From positions 1 to 11,212 of the forward strand of contig JADHWZ010000056.1 in the NCBI GenBank assembly GCA_016783225.1: a DNA stretch of 11,212 nucleotides. The letters run 5' to 3'. Both the position numbers and the translations under genes were made by a program. The stretch comes from Dehalococcoidia bacterium (lineage in GTDB: Bacteria; Chloroflexota; Dehalococcoidia; GIF9; UBA5620). Shown in pieces: positions 1 to 6,450 of the stretch (position 1 is its first letter; each line of letters starts with the position of its first letter). The notes beneath the pieces were generated by a model that was not told the origin of the DNA, did not search any database, and saw only the letters and a program-made list of their open reading frames with translations.

Positions 1-31
1 CATTATCTGGTGCCCTGTTTGGCTTAAGCCT

Positions 32-49
32 AGGTTACAAAGATAACCT
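32..49. promoter_or_regulatory. Short dyad upstream of the hybrid kinase
   Basis: AGGTTA (32-37) and TAACCT (44-49) form a perfect 6-bp inverted repeat with a 6-base spacer. It ends 20 bases before the chosen ATG at 70 and just ahead of the ribosome binding site. It could be a small operator or a leader hairpin. A 10-bp palindrome (GGCTTAAGCC) lies at 21-30. No convincing promoter is visible in the few bases available, and all three forward frames close before or soon after the kinase start, so the upstream gene cannot be identified. Confidence 0.25.
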
Positions 50-69
50 GTCGACAAGGGGTGAGCGAG

Positions 70-2832
70 ATGAAAACGGAGGAAAATAAGACAAAAGAGC
101 AACTCATCGAGGAACTGGCATCGTTGCGCCAGCGGGTTACTGAATTGGAGGCATCGGAGACCCAGCGCAAGCAGGCGGAGCAGGCGCTGCAGGAGAGCGA
201 GCAGACCTTCCGAGACCTTGTCGAGAACTCCCCTGATGGTCTCATCATAGCAGATGAAAACGTGGTACATCTGTATGCAAACAAGCGAGCCGCAGAAATC
301 ACAGGCTACAGCGTTGATGAACTGGTGGGCATGAGTGGTTGGGAATTGACGCGTCCAGATGAAGTCGAGATGTACAAAGAAAGAATGCGAAAGAGGTTAA
401 CCTGTGAGCCTCACCCAAAACACTATGAGCGTATTTATGTTCGAAAAGATGGCACAGAAGTGGTAACGGAATTCACCACTACCGTGACAAAGTGGAAGGG
501 GAAAATCTGCCCCATGGCAACCATCCGTGACATCACCGAGCGCAAGCAGGCGGAGCAGGCGCTGCAGCAGAGCGAACAACGGTTCCGGCAGTTCTTCGAG
601 AATGAGCCCGAGTACTGCTACATGATTTCGCTGGAGGGCATAATCCTCGACATGAACAAGGCTGCCCTTGAGGCGCTGGGCCACGACAAAGAGGAACTCG
701 TGGGCAAGCCTCTGCAATCGATATACGCTCCCGAATCACTGCCTAAAATGAGACAACTCTTCGCAAAGTGGCAGGAAACCGGAGCACTCGCGGATGAAGA
801 AATGACCGTCATGAGCAAGCAGGGGGATAGACGCACCGTCCTGCTTAGCGCCAGCATGATTAGGGACAGCGACGGAAAGGCAATGCATTCTGTGTCCCTT
901 CAAAAGGATATCACCGAGCGTAAGCAAGCAGAGGAGGCATTACGGGAGAGCGAAGGGAGATACCGAACCATTTTTGAAACTAGCGGCACCGCAATGCTGA
1001 TAGCCGAGGAAGACAGGACAATATCCATGATAAACGCGGAATTTGAAAAACTCTGCGGTTATTCCAAAGATGAAGTAGAAGGCAAGAAAAGCTGGGTGGA
1101 ATTCATCGTGAAAGCAGATCTGGAGAGAATGAAAGAGTATCACCGCCTGCAAATGATTGATCCGAAAGCTGCTCCGCCGTACTATGAATTCCAGTCCATT
1201 GACAAACATGGCAATGTTAAAGATATCTTCATAAACCTAGCCCTGCTTCCCGGAACAAAAAAAACCGTGGGATCGCTTGCAGACATCACCGAGCGCAAGC
1301 ATGCGGAGGAGGCCTTAAGGCAGTCGGAGGAGAGGTATCGGGCTATCCTGGAGAGTGTCGAAGACGGCTATTTCGAGGTAGACATTGCCGGCAGCTTCAC
1401 CTTCTTCAACGAGGCACTATGGCGCATCCTTGGATATCCCGCCGAAGAGTTGATGGGAATGAACTCGCGTACTTATTCGGTTGGAGAGGATGCCAAGCGC
1501 GTGTACGAGGCCTTCAATGAAGTCTATCGGACTGGCAAACCAGTGCAGGGCTTTTCCTGGCAAATCCTTCGAAAAGATGGCTCCAAACGGTTTCTAGAAA
1601 CCTCAGCTTCGCTTGTACGAGACCCGGAAGGGAACCCTATCGGGTTTCGGGGAGTTAGCCGTGACGTCACCGGGCGTAAGGAGGCCGAGGAAGAGAGAAG
1701 GCAACTGGAGCAGAAAGCTCATCTCGCCAGCCGACTGGCTTCTGTCGGTGAGATGGCCTCAGGTATTGCCCACGAGATAAACAACCCCCTGACCGGCGTT
1801 ATCGGGTATGCCCAGTTGCTGACGGGAAGAGAAGATGTCCCTACGGACATTAAGAAGGATTTGGCCACCATCAATGACGGAGCCCAGCGAGTTGCCGATA
1901 TCGTGAAGAGGCTGCTTGCCTTTGCCCGCCAGCAGAAGCTGGAGCGAGACTATGTCAGCATCAACGACATCATTAGAACCACGCTCGCCCTCCGTACCTA
2001 TGAGCTGAAAACCGGCAACATAGAGCTTACCACCTACCTCGCCCCAGACTTGCCCGCGACCATAGCTGACGGCGGTCAGCTCCAGCAGGTGTTCCTTAAC
2101 CTAATCATAAACGCCGAGACAGAGATGAAACTGGGCCATGGTAAGGGCACTCTGTTGGTTAAGACAGAGACGGTAGATAACACCATCCGCATATCTTTCC
2201 AAGATGACGGTCCGGGAATAAGAAAGGAAAACCTGGACAGGATATTTGAGCCCTTCTTTACAACCAGAGAAGTGGGTAAAGGCACTGGACTTGGCTTGAG
2301 CATCTGCTACGGCATTATATCCGAACATGGTGGCAGCATACACACGGAAAGCAAGCTACGCGAGGGAGCTACCTTCATCGTGGAATTGCCCATAGTGACC
2401 AAGGCGGAACAACTGAAGTTGGCCGAGCCAGATGCTGAAGAGGCCCAGAGAGTAGCCGGGGTAAAGATACTGGTGGTGGATGATGAGCCGACGATTCTAT
2501 CTTTCGTTAGCCGGGCGCTAACCGATGAAGGTTACAAGGTTGAGACTGTCGATAACGCCACCGAAGCCCTGGAGAGGATTAAGAGCCAGAGGTACAACCT
2601 CATCCTGCTGGACATCAAGCTACCCGATATGAGCGGCATTGAACTGTACCAGCGCATTCAGAAGATTGCCCGGTCTTTGACCAGGAGAGTGGTGTTCATC
2701 ACCGGCGATGTCATAGGAGCACGCACCACGGCTTTCCTTTCCAGTACCAAAGCCCCCCATATTGCCAAGCCCTTCGATGCCACGCAGCTAAAGAAGGAGA
2801 TAAACCGTATGTTAAGGGAAGGTAGAAGCTAG
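70..2832 (+). CDS. Soluble hybrid sensor histidine kinase, four PAS domains plus C-terminal receiver
   Basis: This is a 920-residue cytoplasmic two-component sensor. Numbering from ATG 70, a short N-terminal coiled coil (about 1-40) precedes four PAS domains. Each ends in a DITER/DVTGR-type linker, starting near 154, 280, 405 and 532. The HisKA H-box has phospho-acceptor His568 in IAHEINNP. The ATPase domain shows an N-box (N677, N681), a G1 box DDGPG (712-716) and a G2 box GTGLGL (738-743). The receiver starts near 798 with acidic D804/D805, phospho-acceptor D848, T878 and K900. No membrane segment or signal peptide is visible, so it should sense an internal cue such as redox state, oxygen or a small ligand through PAS. 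An in-frame GTG at 61 is also open. ATG 70 is preferred because AAGGGG (56-61) then sits 8 bases upstream, whereas the GTG overlaps that motif. No partner regulator lies next to it, so the target is unknown. Confidence 0.95.
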   Translation: MKTEENKTKEQLIEELASLRQRVTELEASETQRKQAEQALQESEQTFRDLVENSPDGLIIADENVVHLYANKRAAEITGYSVDELVGMSGWELTRPDEVEMYKERMRKRLTCEPHPKHYERIYVRKDGTEVVTEFTTTVTKWKGKICPMATIRDITERKQAEQALQQSEQRFRQFFENEPEYCYMISLEGIILDMNKAALEALGHDKEELVGKPLQSIYAPESLPKMRQLFAKWQETGALADEEMTVMSKQGDRRTVLLSASMIRDSDGKAMHSVSLQKDITERKQAEEALRESEGRYRTIFETSGTAMLIAEEDRTISMINAEFEKLCGYSKDEVEGKKSWVEFIVKADLERMKEYHRLQMIDPKAAPPYYEFQSIDKHGNVKDIFINLALLPGTKKTVGSLADITERKHAEEALRQSEERYRAILESVEDGYFEVDIAGSFTFFNEALWRILGYPAEELMGMNSRTYSVGEDAKRVYEAFNEVYRTGKPVQGFSWQILRKDGSKRFLETSASLVRDPEGNPIGFRGVSRDVTGRKEAEEERRQLEQKAHLASRLASVGEMASGIAHEINNPLTGVIGYAQLLTGREDVPTDIKKDLATINDGAQRVADIVKRLLAFARQQKLERDYVSINDIIRTTLALRTYELKTGNIELTTYLAPDLPATIADGGQLQQVFLNLIINAETEMKLGHGKGTLLVKTETVDNTIRISFQDDGPGIRKENLDRIFEPFFTTREVGKGTGLGLSICYGIISEHGGSIHTESKLREGATFIVELPIVTKAEQLKLAEPDAEEAQRVAGVKILVVDDEPTILSFVSRALTDEGYKVETVDNATEALERIKSQRYNLILLDIKLPDMSGIELYQRIQKIARSLTRRVVFITGDVIGARTTAFLSSTKAPHIAKPFDATQLKKEINRMLREGRS
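164..192 (+). repeat. 29-base direct repeat in PAS linker, copy 1
   Basis: These 29 bases, encoding the RKQAEQALQ linker before PAS1, recur identically at 539-567 before PAS2. The equivalent linkers near 915 and 1290 are diverged. Exact nucleotide identity between these two suggests recent module duplication or gene conversion inside the kinase gene. Confidence 0.8.
539..567 (+). repeat. 29-base direct repeat in PAS linker, copy 2
   Basis: This is identical to 164-192. It encodes the RKQAEQALQ linker between PAS1 and PAS2. Confidence 0.8.
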
Positions 2833-2910
2833 GAACCAGAACGCAAAGCCGGGGAACCGAGTGTAGTGTATTGTAAATGGCTTTACAGCAATTCATGTCT
2901 TGCCCGTGCC

Positions 2911-2931
2911 AGTCACCTGTAGCAGGTGACT
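2911..2931. terminator. Hairpin 78 bases after the kinase stop, possible terminator
   Basis: AGTCACCTG (2911-2919) and CAGGTGACT (2923-2931) make a perfect 9-bp stem with a 3-base loop. It is placed where a transcript end for the kinase gene is expected. It lacks a following T-run, so it may instead be another small palindromic repeat like those that follow it. Confidence 0.35.
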
Positions 2932-2954
2932 CTCGCCTAAATCCAAAATAAATT

Positions 2955-3012
2955 CAAATCACCAATATCCAAAATTCCAAACATCTTTTATGGTCATTTG
3001 GATTTAGATATT
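2955..3012. repeat. AT-rich dispersed repeat, copy 1
   Basis: AATATC (2964-2969) and GATATT (3007-3012) end an imperfect palindrome rich in ATCCAAA/TTTGGAT words. Its right arm, GGTCATTTGGATTTAG followed by ATATT (2992-3012), matches 3191-3211 in 20 of 21 bases. CAAATCACCAA (2955-2965) is the exact inverse of 3189-3199. A related copy lies at 5159-5212. Confidence 0.6.
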
Positions 3013-3043
3013 ATTCCGAAAACAGATTCTCGTACTCTGCGCC

Positions 3044-3099
3044 GGGTAGATTGGAGCATCCGCTCCAATCACGCCTAGAGCCGATGCTCTAGGCTACCC
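3044..3099. repeat. Pair of inverted REP-like palindromes with GTAG feet (BIME-like)
   Basis: Unit 1 (3044-3069, +) reads GGGTAG, then arms ATTGGAGC and GCTCCAAT around loop ATCC. Unit 2 (3074-3099, read on -) reads GGGTAG, then arms CCTAGAGC... wait-free inverse reading: CCTAGAGC and GCTCTAGG around loop ATCG. The units match at 19 of 26 positions. Three of eight stem pairs differ with both partners changed, so pairing is kept, and both keep GTAG at the 5' foot. This is the hallmark of REP sequences linked to RAYT (REP-associated tyrosine) transposases. Two units in opposite orientation with a 4-base spacer form a BIME. The outer GGGTA/TACCC can also pair, closing a three-way fold. No RAYT gene is in this window. 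Confidence 0.75.
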
Positions 3100-3140
3100 C
3101 GATTTTCATGATTCGTTGGTGGGCATGTCCCCATGCGCGT

Positions 3141-3211
3141 TTGTTTGGGATTTAGGAATTAGTGGTTAGCATTTCCCCCTTTGGGGTTTTGGTGATTTGG
3201 ATTTAGATATT
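3141..3211. repeat. AT-rich dispersed repeat, copy 2
   Basis: This stretch contains GGGATTTAGGAATTAG-type words, a small CCCC-TTT-GGGG hairpin (3176-3186) followed by TTTT, and the arm ending ATTTGGATTTAGATATT (3195-3211), which is identical to 2996-3012. The CCCC-TTT-GGGG-TTTT part looks terminator-like, but with only a 4-bp stem it is better read as part of the repeat. Confidence 0.55.
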
Positions 3212-3386
3212 GCAAATGTAGGGACAAACCTTCAGAGGCTGTCTCAAAACTAGGGCGGCCTTGTCCCAAGTGGGGAATTATCATCAAGAAAACCTCCCTT
3301 TTCGAAGCCAGGTGGGAAAGCTGGACCAAAATCACCGCGTTTTTGCCACGGCAGTGAGAAATGAAATCCCGTGGTTCGACTTCTCG

Positions 3387-3407
3387 GACAGACTCTTCAG
3401 GTCTGTC
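3387..3407. repeat. Short inverted repeat
   Basis: GACAGAC (3387-3393) and GTCTGTC (3401-3407) are perfect 7-bp arms around a 7-base loop. It lies directly before the C-rich palindrome at 3416-3438. No T-run follows in either direction. Confidence 0.5.
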
Positions 3408-3415
3408 TGCTTCTC

Positions 3416-3438
3416 CCCTCTCCCTTGATGGGAGAGGG
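3416..3438. repeat. CCCTCTCCC palindromic intergenic repeat
   Basis: CCCTCTCCC (3416-3424) and GGGAGAGGG (3430-3438) form a perfect 9-bp stem with loop TTGAT, followed by CTAGGGTGAG. I recognise this arrangement from memory as a widespread intergenic repeat of many bacterial genomes. No protein is implied. Confidence 0.65.
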
Positions 3439-3601
3439 CTAGGGTGAGCGTGACACGAGGTTTTCCCCTCCCTGTAACTCCCTCCCGCCAGGAAATTGAT
3501 GACAGGGACGGGAGTAGGTCATCTTGCACAATCCGTGGGTGCAGATTCAAAAGGCTCACCTATTGGGCGACTCTATGGTGCATAAGACCAATCCACAACC
3601 A

Positions 3602-3668
3602 GATTGCTTCGTCGCTGACGTTCCTCGCAAAGACAACTCCCCGTTATTGCGAGCGAAGCGAAGCAATC
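3602..3668. repeat. Nested palindromic element (GATTGCTTCG type)
   Basis: Outer arms GATTGCTTCG (3602-3611) and CGAAGCAATC (3659-3668) are perfect 10-bp inverses. Inner arms CTCGCAA (3624-3630) and TTGCGAG (3647-3653) are perfect 7-bp inverses. The whole can fold into one long interrupted hairpin of 67 bases. Elements with these words are common, from memory, in intergenic DNA of several phyla and behave like short non-autonomous mobile repeats. No target-site duplication could be assigned with confidence. Confidence 0.65.
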
Positions 3669-3919
3669 GCACGGAAAACGCTGAAGTTTAGGCAATTAAC
3701 TACGGAATCCAGGGATTAACGCAGCCGCCGTTACCTTGACTTCTGACTACCCTGTGGCCCTTTGGACCGAGTCATGAGGCAGACTTCCACTCGCAAAACC
3801 ACCTGCTTCCTGAAGGCGCCACCCTCTATCACAAGACCCCGTACTCACCAATTCATTCTGTCAAGATGGAAGCCTGCCTCAGCCGAAACGGGGTCATCCC
3901 AGGTCAGTGGCAGAGCCTC

Positions 3920-5080
3920 CTATCTTCTCTGGTCAAATCTTCGGTTGAGAAGTGAAGAGGCTATGGTAATCTTCTGAATCTCGATGGTTCCACCAGCGAC
4001 TCCCCAGCCCCAGCCATCACGGAACAAGCGCTCCACGGGATAGTCCTTGGAGTAACCATACCCACCGTGTATTTGCATGGCGAGGCCGGTAACCTCTCTC
4101 ACCATCTGGTTAGCAAAGCACTTGGCGAGGTTAGCCTCAAGCGGAACAGGCAACCCCGCAGCGGCATTGACCGTTGCCCTGTAAATGAGAAGCCGCGATG
4201 CTTCGACCCTCAGAGCCATGTCCGCCAGCATGGACTGGATTGCCTGGAACTCGCATATCTCTTTGCCCCACTGCTTCCTCTGTTGCGAGTAGGCCATTGC
4301 CTCTTCCAGGGCTCCCTGGGCTATTCCAAGACACATAGTTGCATTGCCACACCGTTCAAGGTCGAACGCAGTCATTAGCTTTCTGAAGTCACCTTCCTTG
4401 ATTACCAGGTTCTCCTTGGGCACGCGGCAATCCTCAAAAATCAGGTCGCTGCTTGGAGCGCCTCGAAAGCCCATGAACTGCTCCTGCTTGCCGAAGGAAA
4501 AACCCGGCGTCGCCTTCTCAATTATCAGCCCGCCAATGCCCTTGGCGCCTTTCTGCTCACTGAGTCTCACATACACGACGTACACGTCCGCCTCGCCTCC
4601 GCCACTGACAAAGCGTTTCATGCCATTGACGACATAGTGGTTCTCATCCAGGACAGCCCTGGTACTGAGGTCGGTCAATGCCGAACCGGCTTCGGGTTCA
4701 GTCATACCAACGGCAATCCACGATTCACCCCGGCACACAGGAGGTATATACTTCTGCTTCTGGTCTTCAGTGCCGAACTGCTCGATAACCCTGACAGGCC
4801 CCACGCTGGATTCAAAAATGGGTCCGGCACACAGGCATGATACCCGTGCCACTTCTTCGATTGCCAGAATGGCTTCAAAAGCGGTCCTACCCTGTCCCCC
4901 GTAGTCGGCAGGAATAGGCAATCCCAGGAGACCCCAGTCTGCCAATTTGCTTGAATACTCAGCGGGCATGTGTTCAGCCGTGGCTTCCCATTCCGCTACC
5001 TTCGGGCGGAACTCCTTCTCGGCTATATCATGCACCAGCTTCTTCAGCATCCTTTGCTCTTCATTTAGCTGAAAGTCCAT
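3920..5080 (-). CDS. Acyl-CoA dehydrogenase (FAD), isovaleryl/long-chain-type active site
   Basis: This 386-residue flavoenzyme should catalyse alpha,beta-dehydrogenation of an acyl-CoA, passing electrons to ETF; length is normal for the family. An N-terminal helical domain (about 1-115) leads to the beta-domain with GMTEPEAGS (125-133) and a C-terminal helical domain ending in the IHGGYGYSKDYPVERLFRD signature (337-355). The usual catalytic Glu in the YEGT motif is replaced: VAGGT at 361-365 puts Gly363 there. An alternative base, Glu242, lies in FDLER (239-243), the position used by isovaleryl-CoA and long-chain dehydrogenases. The enzyme is therefore probably active but of that subtype. 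AGAGGAG sits 8-10 bases before the ATG. It is transcribed divergently from the FAH-family gene, suggesting shared control. Substrate is unknown; no ETF gene is visible here. Confidence 0.95.
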   Translation of the reverse strand: MDFQLNEEQRMLKKLVHDIAEKEFRPKVAEWEATAEHMPAEYSSKLADWGLLGLPIPADYGGQGRTAFEAILAIEEVARVSCLCAGPIFESSVGPVRVIEQFGTEDQKQKYIPPVCRGESWIAVGMTEPEAGSALTDLSTRAVLDENHYVVNGMKRFVSGGGEADVYVVYVRLSEQKGAKGIGGLIIEKATPGFSFGKQEQFMGFRGAPSSDLIFEDCRVPKENLVIKEGDFRKLMTAFDLERCGNATMCLGIAQGALEEAMAYSQQRKQWGKEICEFQAIQSMLADMALRVEASRLLIYRATVNAAAGLPVPLEANLAKCFANQMVREVTGLAMQIHGGYGYSKDYPVERLFRDGWGWGVAGGTIEIQKITIASSLLNRRFDQRR

Positions 5081-5158
5081 TCTTCTGGCTCCTCTTTAGC
5101 AAGTTTTTTGCCGACAACGCTTGTTCATATATGACGACACAGTTAAGTGCGCATATGT

Positions 5159-5212
5159 CAAATCCGAAATTCGAAGCCTTCCTTATGTTTAGTATTTGGT
5201 GCTTAGGATTTG
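5159..5212. repeat. AT-rich dispersed repeat, copy 3
   Basis: CAAATCC (5159-5165) and GGATTTG (5206-5212) are exact 7-bp inverses bounding 54 bases. Inside, 5194-5211 matches 3187-3204 in 15 of 18 bases, and 5161-5175 matches 2966-2980 in 12 of 15. This places it in the same family as the two arms in the repeat island. Confidence 0.5.
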
Positions 5213-5225
5213 TCGGCACTATTGA

Positions 5226-5256
5226 TTGATTATACCACGCATTCGTCAATAATCAA
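5226..5256. promoter_or_regulatory. Operator-like inverted repeat
   Basis: TTGATTAT (5226-5233) and ATAATCAA (5249-5256) are perfect 8-bp arms with a 15-base spacer, so half-site centres are 23 bases (about two helical turns) apart. It lies in the divergent spacer, overlapping a possible -10 at 5231-5236. This fits a dimeric regulator controlling one or both genes, but chance cannot be excluded and no regulator gene lies nearby. Confidence 0.35.
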
Positions 5257-5388
5257 CTTAAGCTGTTCGCGTGGGCCAGCAGTGCGGTGCCCTGTCCCCA
5301 GGGTTGGAAACACCCACACTGTTGCCATCGCCTGGAGAATTCTGTTAAGCTGCGAAATGGGAATAACAAAGGGAAAGGAGACGATACA

Positions 5389-6387
5389 ATGAAGCTGGTG
5401 ACTTTTGAGGTTTCCACGTCGGTTGGTCCGATGCAACGCATTGGGGCGATAAGCCAGGAGAAGATAGTGGACCTTAACGTGGGCTATGCTTGTTACTTGG
5501 CAGATAAGCAGGGGAGCTGCCGAGCCTATGAGATGGCTTCGGCAGTGTTGCCCACCGACATGATTGCCTTCTTCCGCAGCGGTCAGGAAGGCAGGGAGGC
5601 AGCCGAAACAACCATCGAGTACGTCGCCCGGCAGGGCAAGAGCCTGATCATGGGGCCGAGGGGCGAAAAGGCAGTCTATGAGATGGCGGAGGTCAAGCTT
5701 AAGGCTCCGGTACCCCGGCCCAACTCTCTTCGGGACTACCTTGCCTTCGAGGGTCATGCCAGCCTCTCCGGGCTGAAAGAACTGGACAAGGCGTGGTATG
5801 AACTGCCGGTATGCTACAAAGGCAACTGTGATACCGTCATCGGCCCCGAGAAGACTATTCTCTGGCCTAGCTTCACCGACCTGCTCGACTACGAGTTGGA
5901 GTACGGCATCTACATTGGCAGGGAAGGCAAGAACATTCCACGGGAGAGGGCAAAGGACTACATCGCCGGCTACACCATCTTCAATGATATCAGCGCCCGT
6001 GACATCCAGTTGCAGGAGATGATGGCTGGCCTCGGCCCTGTCAAGGGCAAGGATTTTTGCAGCGTTATGGGCCCGTGCCTGGTGACTCCGGATGAGGTGG
6101 ACCCAGGCAAAATGCGCATGATAGCCCGGATCAACGGTGAGGTGTGGTCAGACAATAACAGCGGTACCAGTTACTGGACGTGGCCTCAAATCATTGAGTT
6201 CGCTTCCATGGACGAGACTCTGTACCCCGGCGACTTTCTTGGTTCGGGAACCGTGGAGAAGGGGTGTGGTGGAGAGTTGAACAGGTGGCTCCAACCGGGG
6301 GATGTCATCGAGCTGGAAGTAGAAGGTATCGGCGTCCTCAAAAACCGTGTGGGGGAGAAGCCGCCCAAGCGAACCTTTACTCGCTAG
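5389..6387 (+). CDS. Fumarylacetoacetate hydrolase (FAH) family protein
   Basis: This 332-residue protein has the FAH fold, whose members are metal-dependent C-C bond hydrolases, decarboxylases or isomerases acting on beta-diketo or enol acids, often in ring-degradation pathways. A variable N-terminal domain (1-105) precedes the catalytic barrel. Residues matching mammalian FAH are present: D116 in RDYLAF and H123, seven apart; metal ligands E169 and E171 in YELEYG; D200 in FNDISARD; and K221 in GKDF. The active site therefore looks complete. The start at ATG 5389 is chosen because AAAGGAG (5374-5380) lies 8 bases upstream. The frame stays open to an ATG at 5287 but that part is unlike FAH proteins and lacks a binding site. 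The next gene starts 63 bases downstream on the same strand, so the two are probably co-transcribed. Substrate cannot be told from sequence. Confidence 0.93.
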   Translation: MKLVTFEVSTSVGPMQRIGAISQEKIVDLNVGYACYLADKQGSCRAYEMASAVLPTDMIAFFRSGQEGREAAETTIEYVARQGKSLIMGPRGEKAVYEMAEVKLKAPVPRPNSLRDYLAFEGHASLSGLKELDKAWYELPVCYKGNCDTVIGPEKTILWPSFTDLLDYELEYGIYIGREGKNIPRERAKDYIAGYTIFNDISARDIQLQEMMAGLGPVKGKDFCSVMGPCLVTPDEVDPGKMRMIARINGEVWSDNNSGTSYWTWPQIIEFASMDETLYPGDFLGSGTVEKGCGGELNRWLQPGDVIELEVEGIGVLKNRVGEKPPKRTFTR

Positions 6388-6450
6388 GCTGTTCCTCCAA
6401 CTGAAGTCGATTATGCCATCACAAATGAGAGCTATGAAGGAGGAAGCGCT

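Larger units (their letters stand above)
2833..3919. other. Gene-free repeat island between convergent genes
   Basis: These 1087 bases separate the 3' ends of the kinase (+) and the acyl-CoA dehydrogenase (-). Short open frames exist but none has a good start signal or a recognisable protein. Instead it holds several unrelated palindromic elements, listed separately: hairpin 2911-2931, AT-rich arms 2955-3012 and 3141-3211, a REP pair 3044-3099, and inverted repeats at 3387-3407, 3416-3438 and 3602-3668. In 3720-3919 I see nothing I can name. Being flanked by two gene ends, the island is a neutral landing place for such elements. Confidence 0.8.
5081..5388. other. Divergent spacer between acyl-CoA dehydrogenase and FAH-family gene
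   Basis: These 308 bases must hold promoters for both divergent genes. The part beside the dehydrogenase is AT-rich and includes an AT-rich dispersed repeat (5159-5212). An operator-like dyad lies at 5226-5256. TTGTCG (5210-5215) followed 15 bases later by TATACC (5231-5236) is a weak forward promoter candidate. 5257-5370 shows nothing I can name. An upstream in-frame ATG at 5287 lacks a ribosome binding site and its codons do not look like protein. Confidence 0.6.

Noticed and set aside
1..90. Tail of an upstream gene overlapping the kinase start
   Set aside because: All three forward frames close between 25 and about 90, but too few codons are present to recognise any protein.
3044..3099. 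Three-way fold resembling part of a tRNA
   Set aside because: It has no anticodon arm, T-loop motif or acceptor stem of proper length. GTAG-footed inverted hairpins explain it better.
3848..3919. Frame remains open for 24 codons past the TAG of the acyl-CoA dehydrogenase, suggesting stop readthrough or pyrrolysine
   Set aside because: 386 residues is the normal family length, and an open run of 24 codons occurs by chance about one time in three. No readthrough signal is seen.
3332..3977. Several open frames of 70-90 codons on both strands in the repeat island
   Set aside because: They run through the palindromic repeats and lack start signals. The protein sequences are not gene-like.
5157..5162. 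Perfect TTGACA on the minus strand upstream of the acyl-CoA dehydrogenase
   Set aside because: No acceptable -10 hexamer lies 15-19 bases downstream.
5230..5757. 175-codon open frame on the minus strand over the FAH-family start
   Set aside because: It is antisense to the FAH gene and crosses the promoter region; no ribosome binding site or family pattern is seen.
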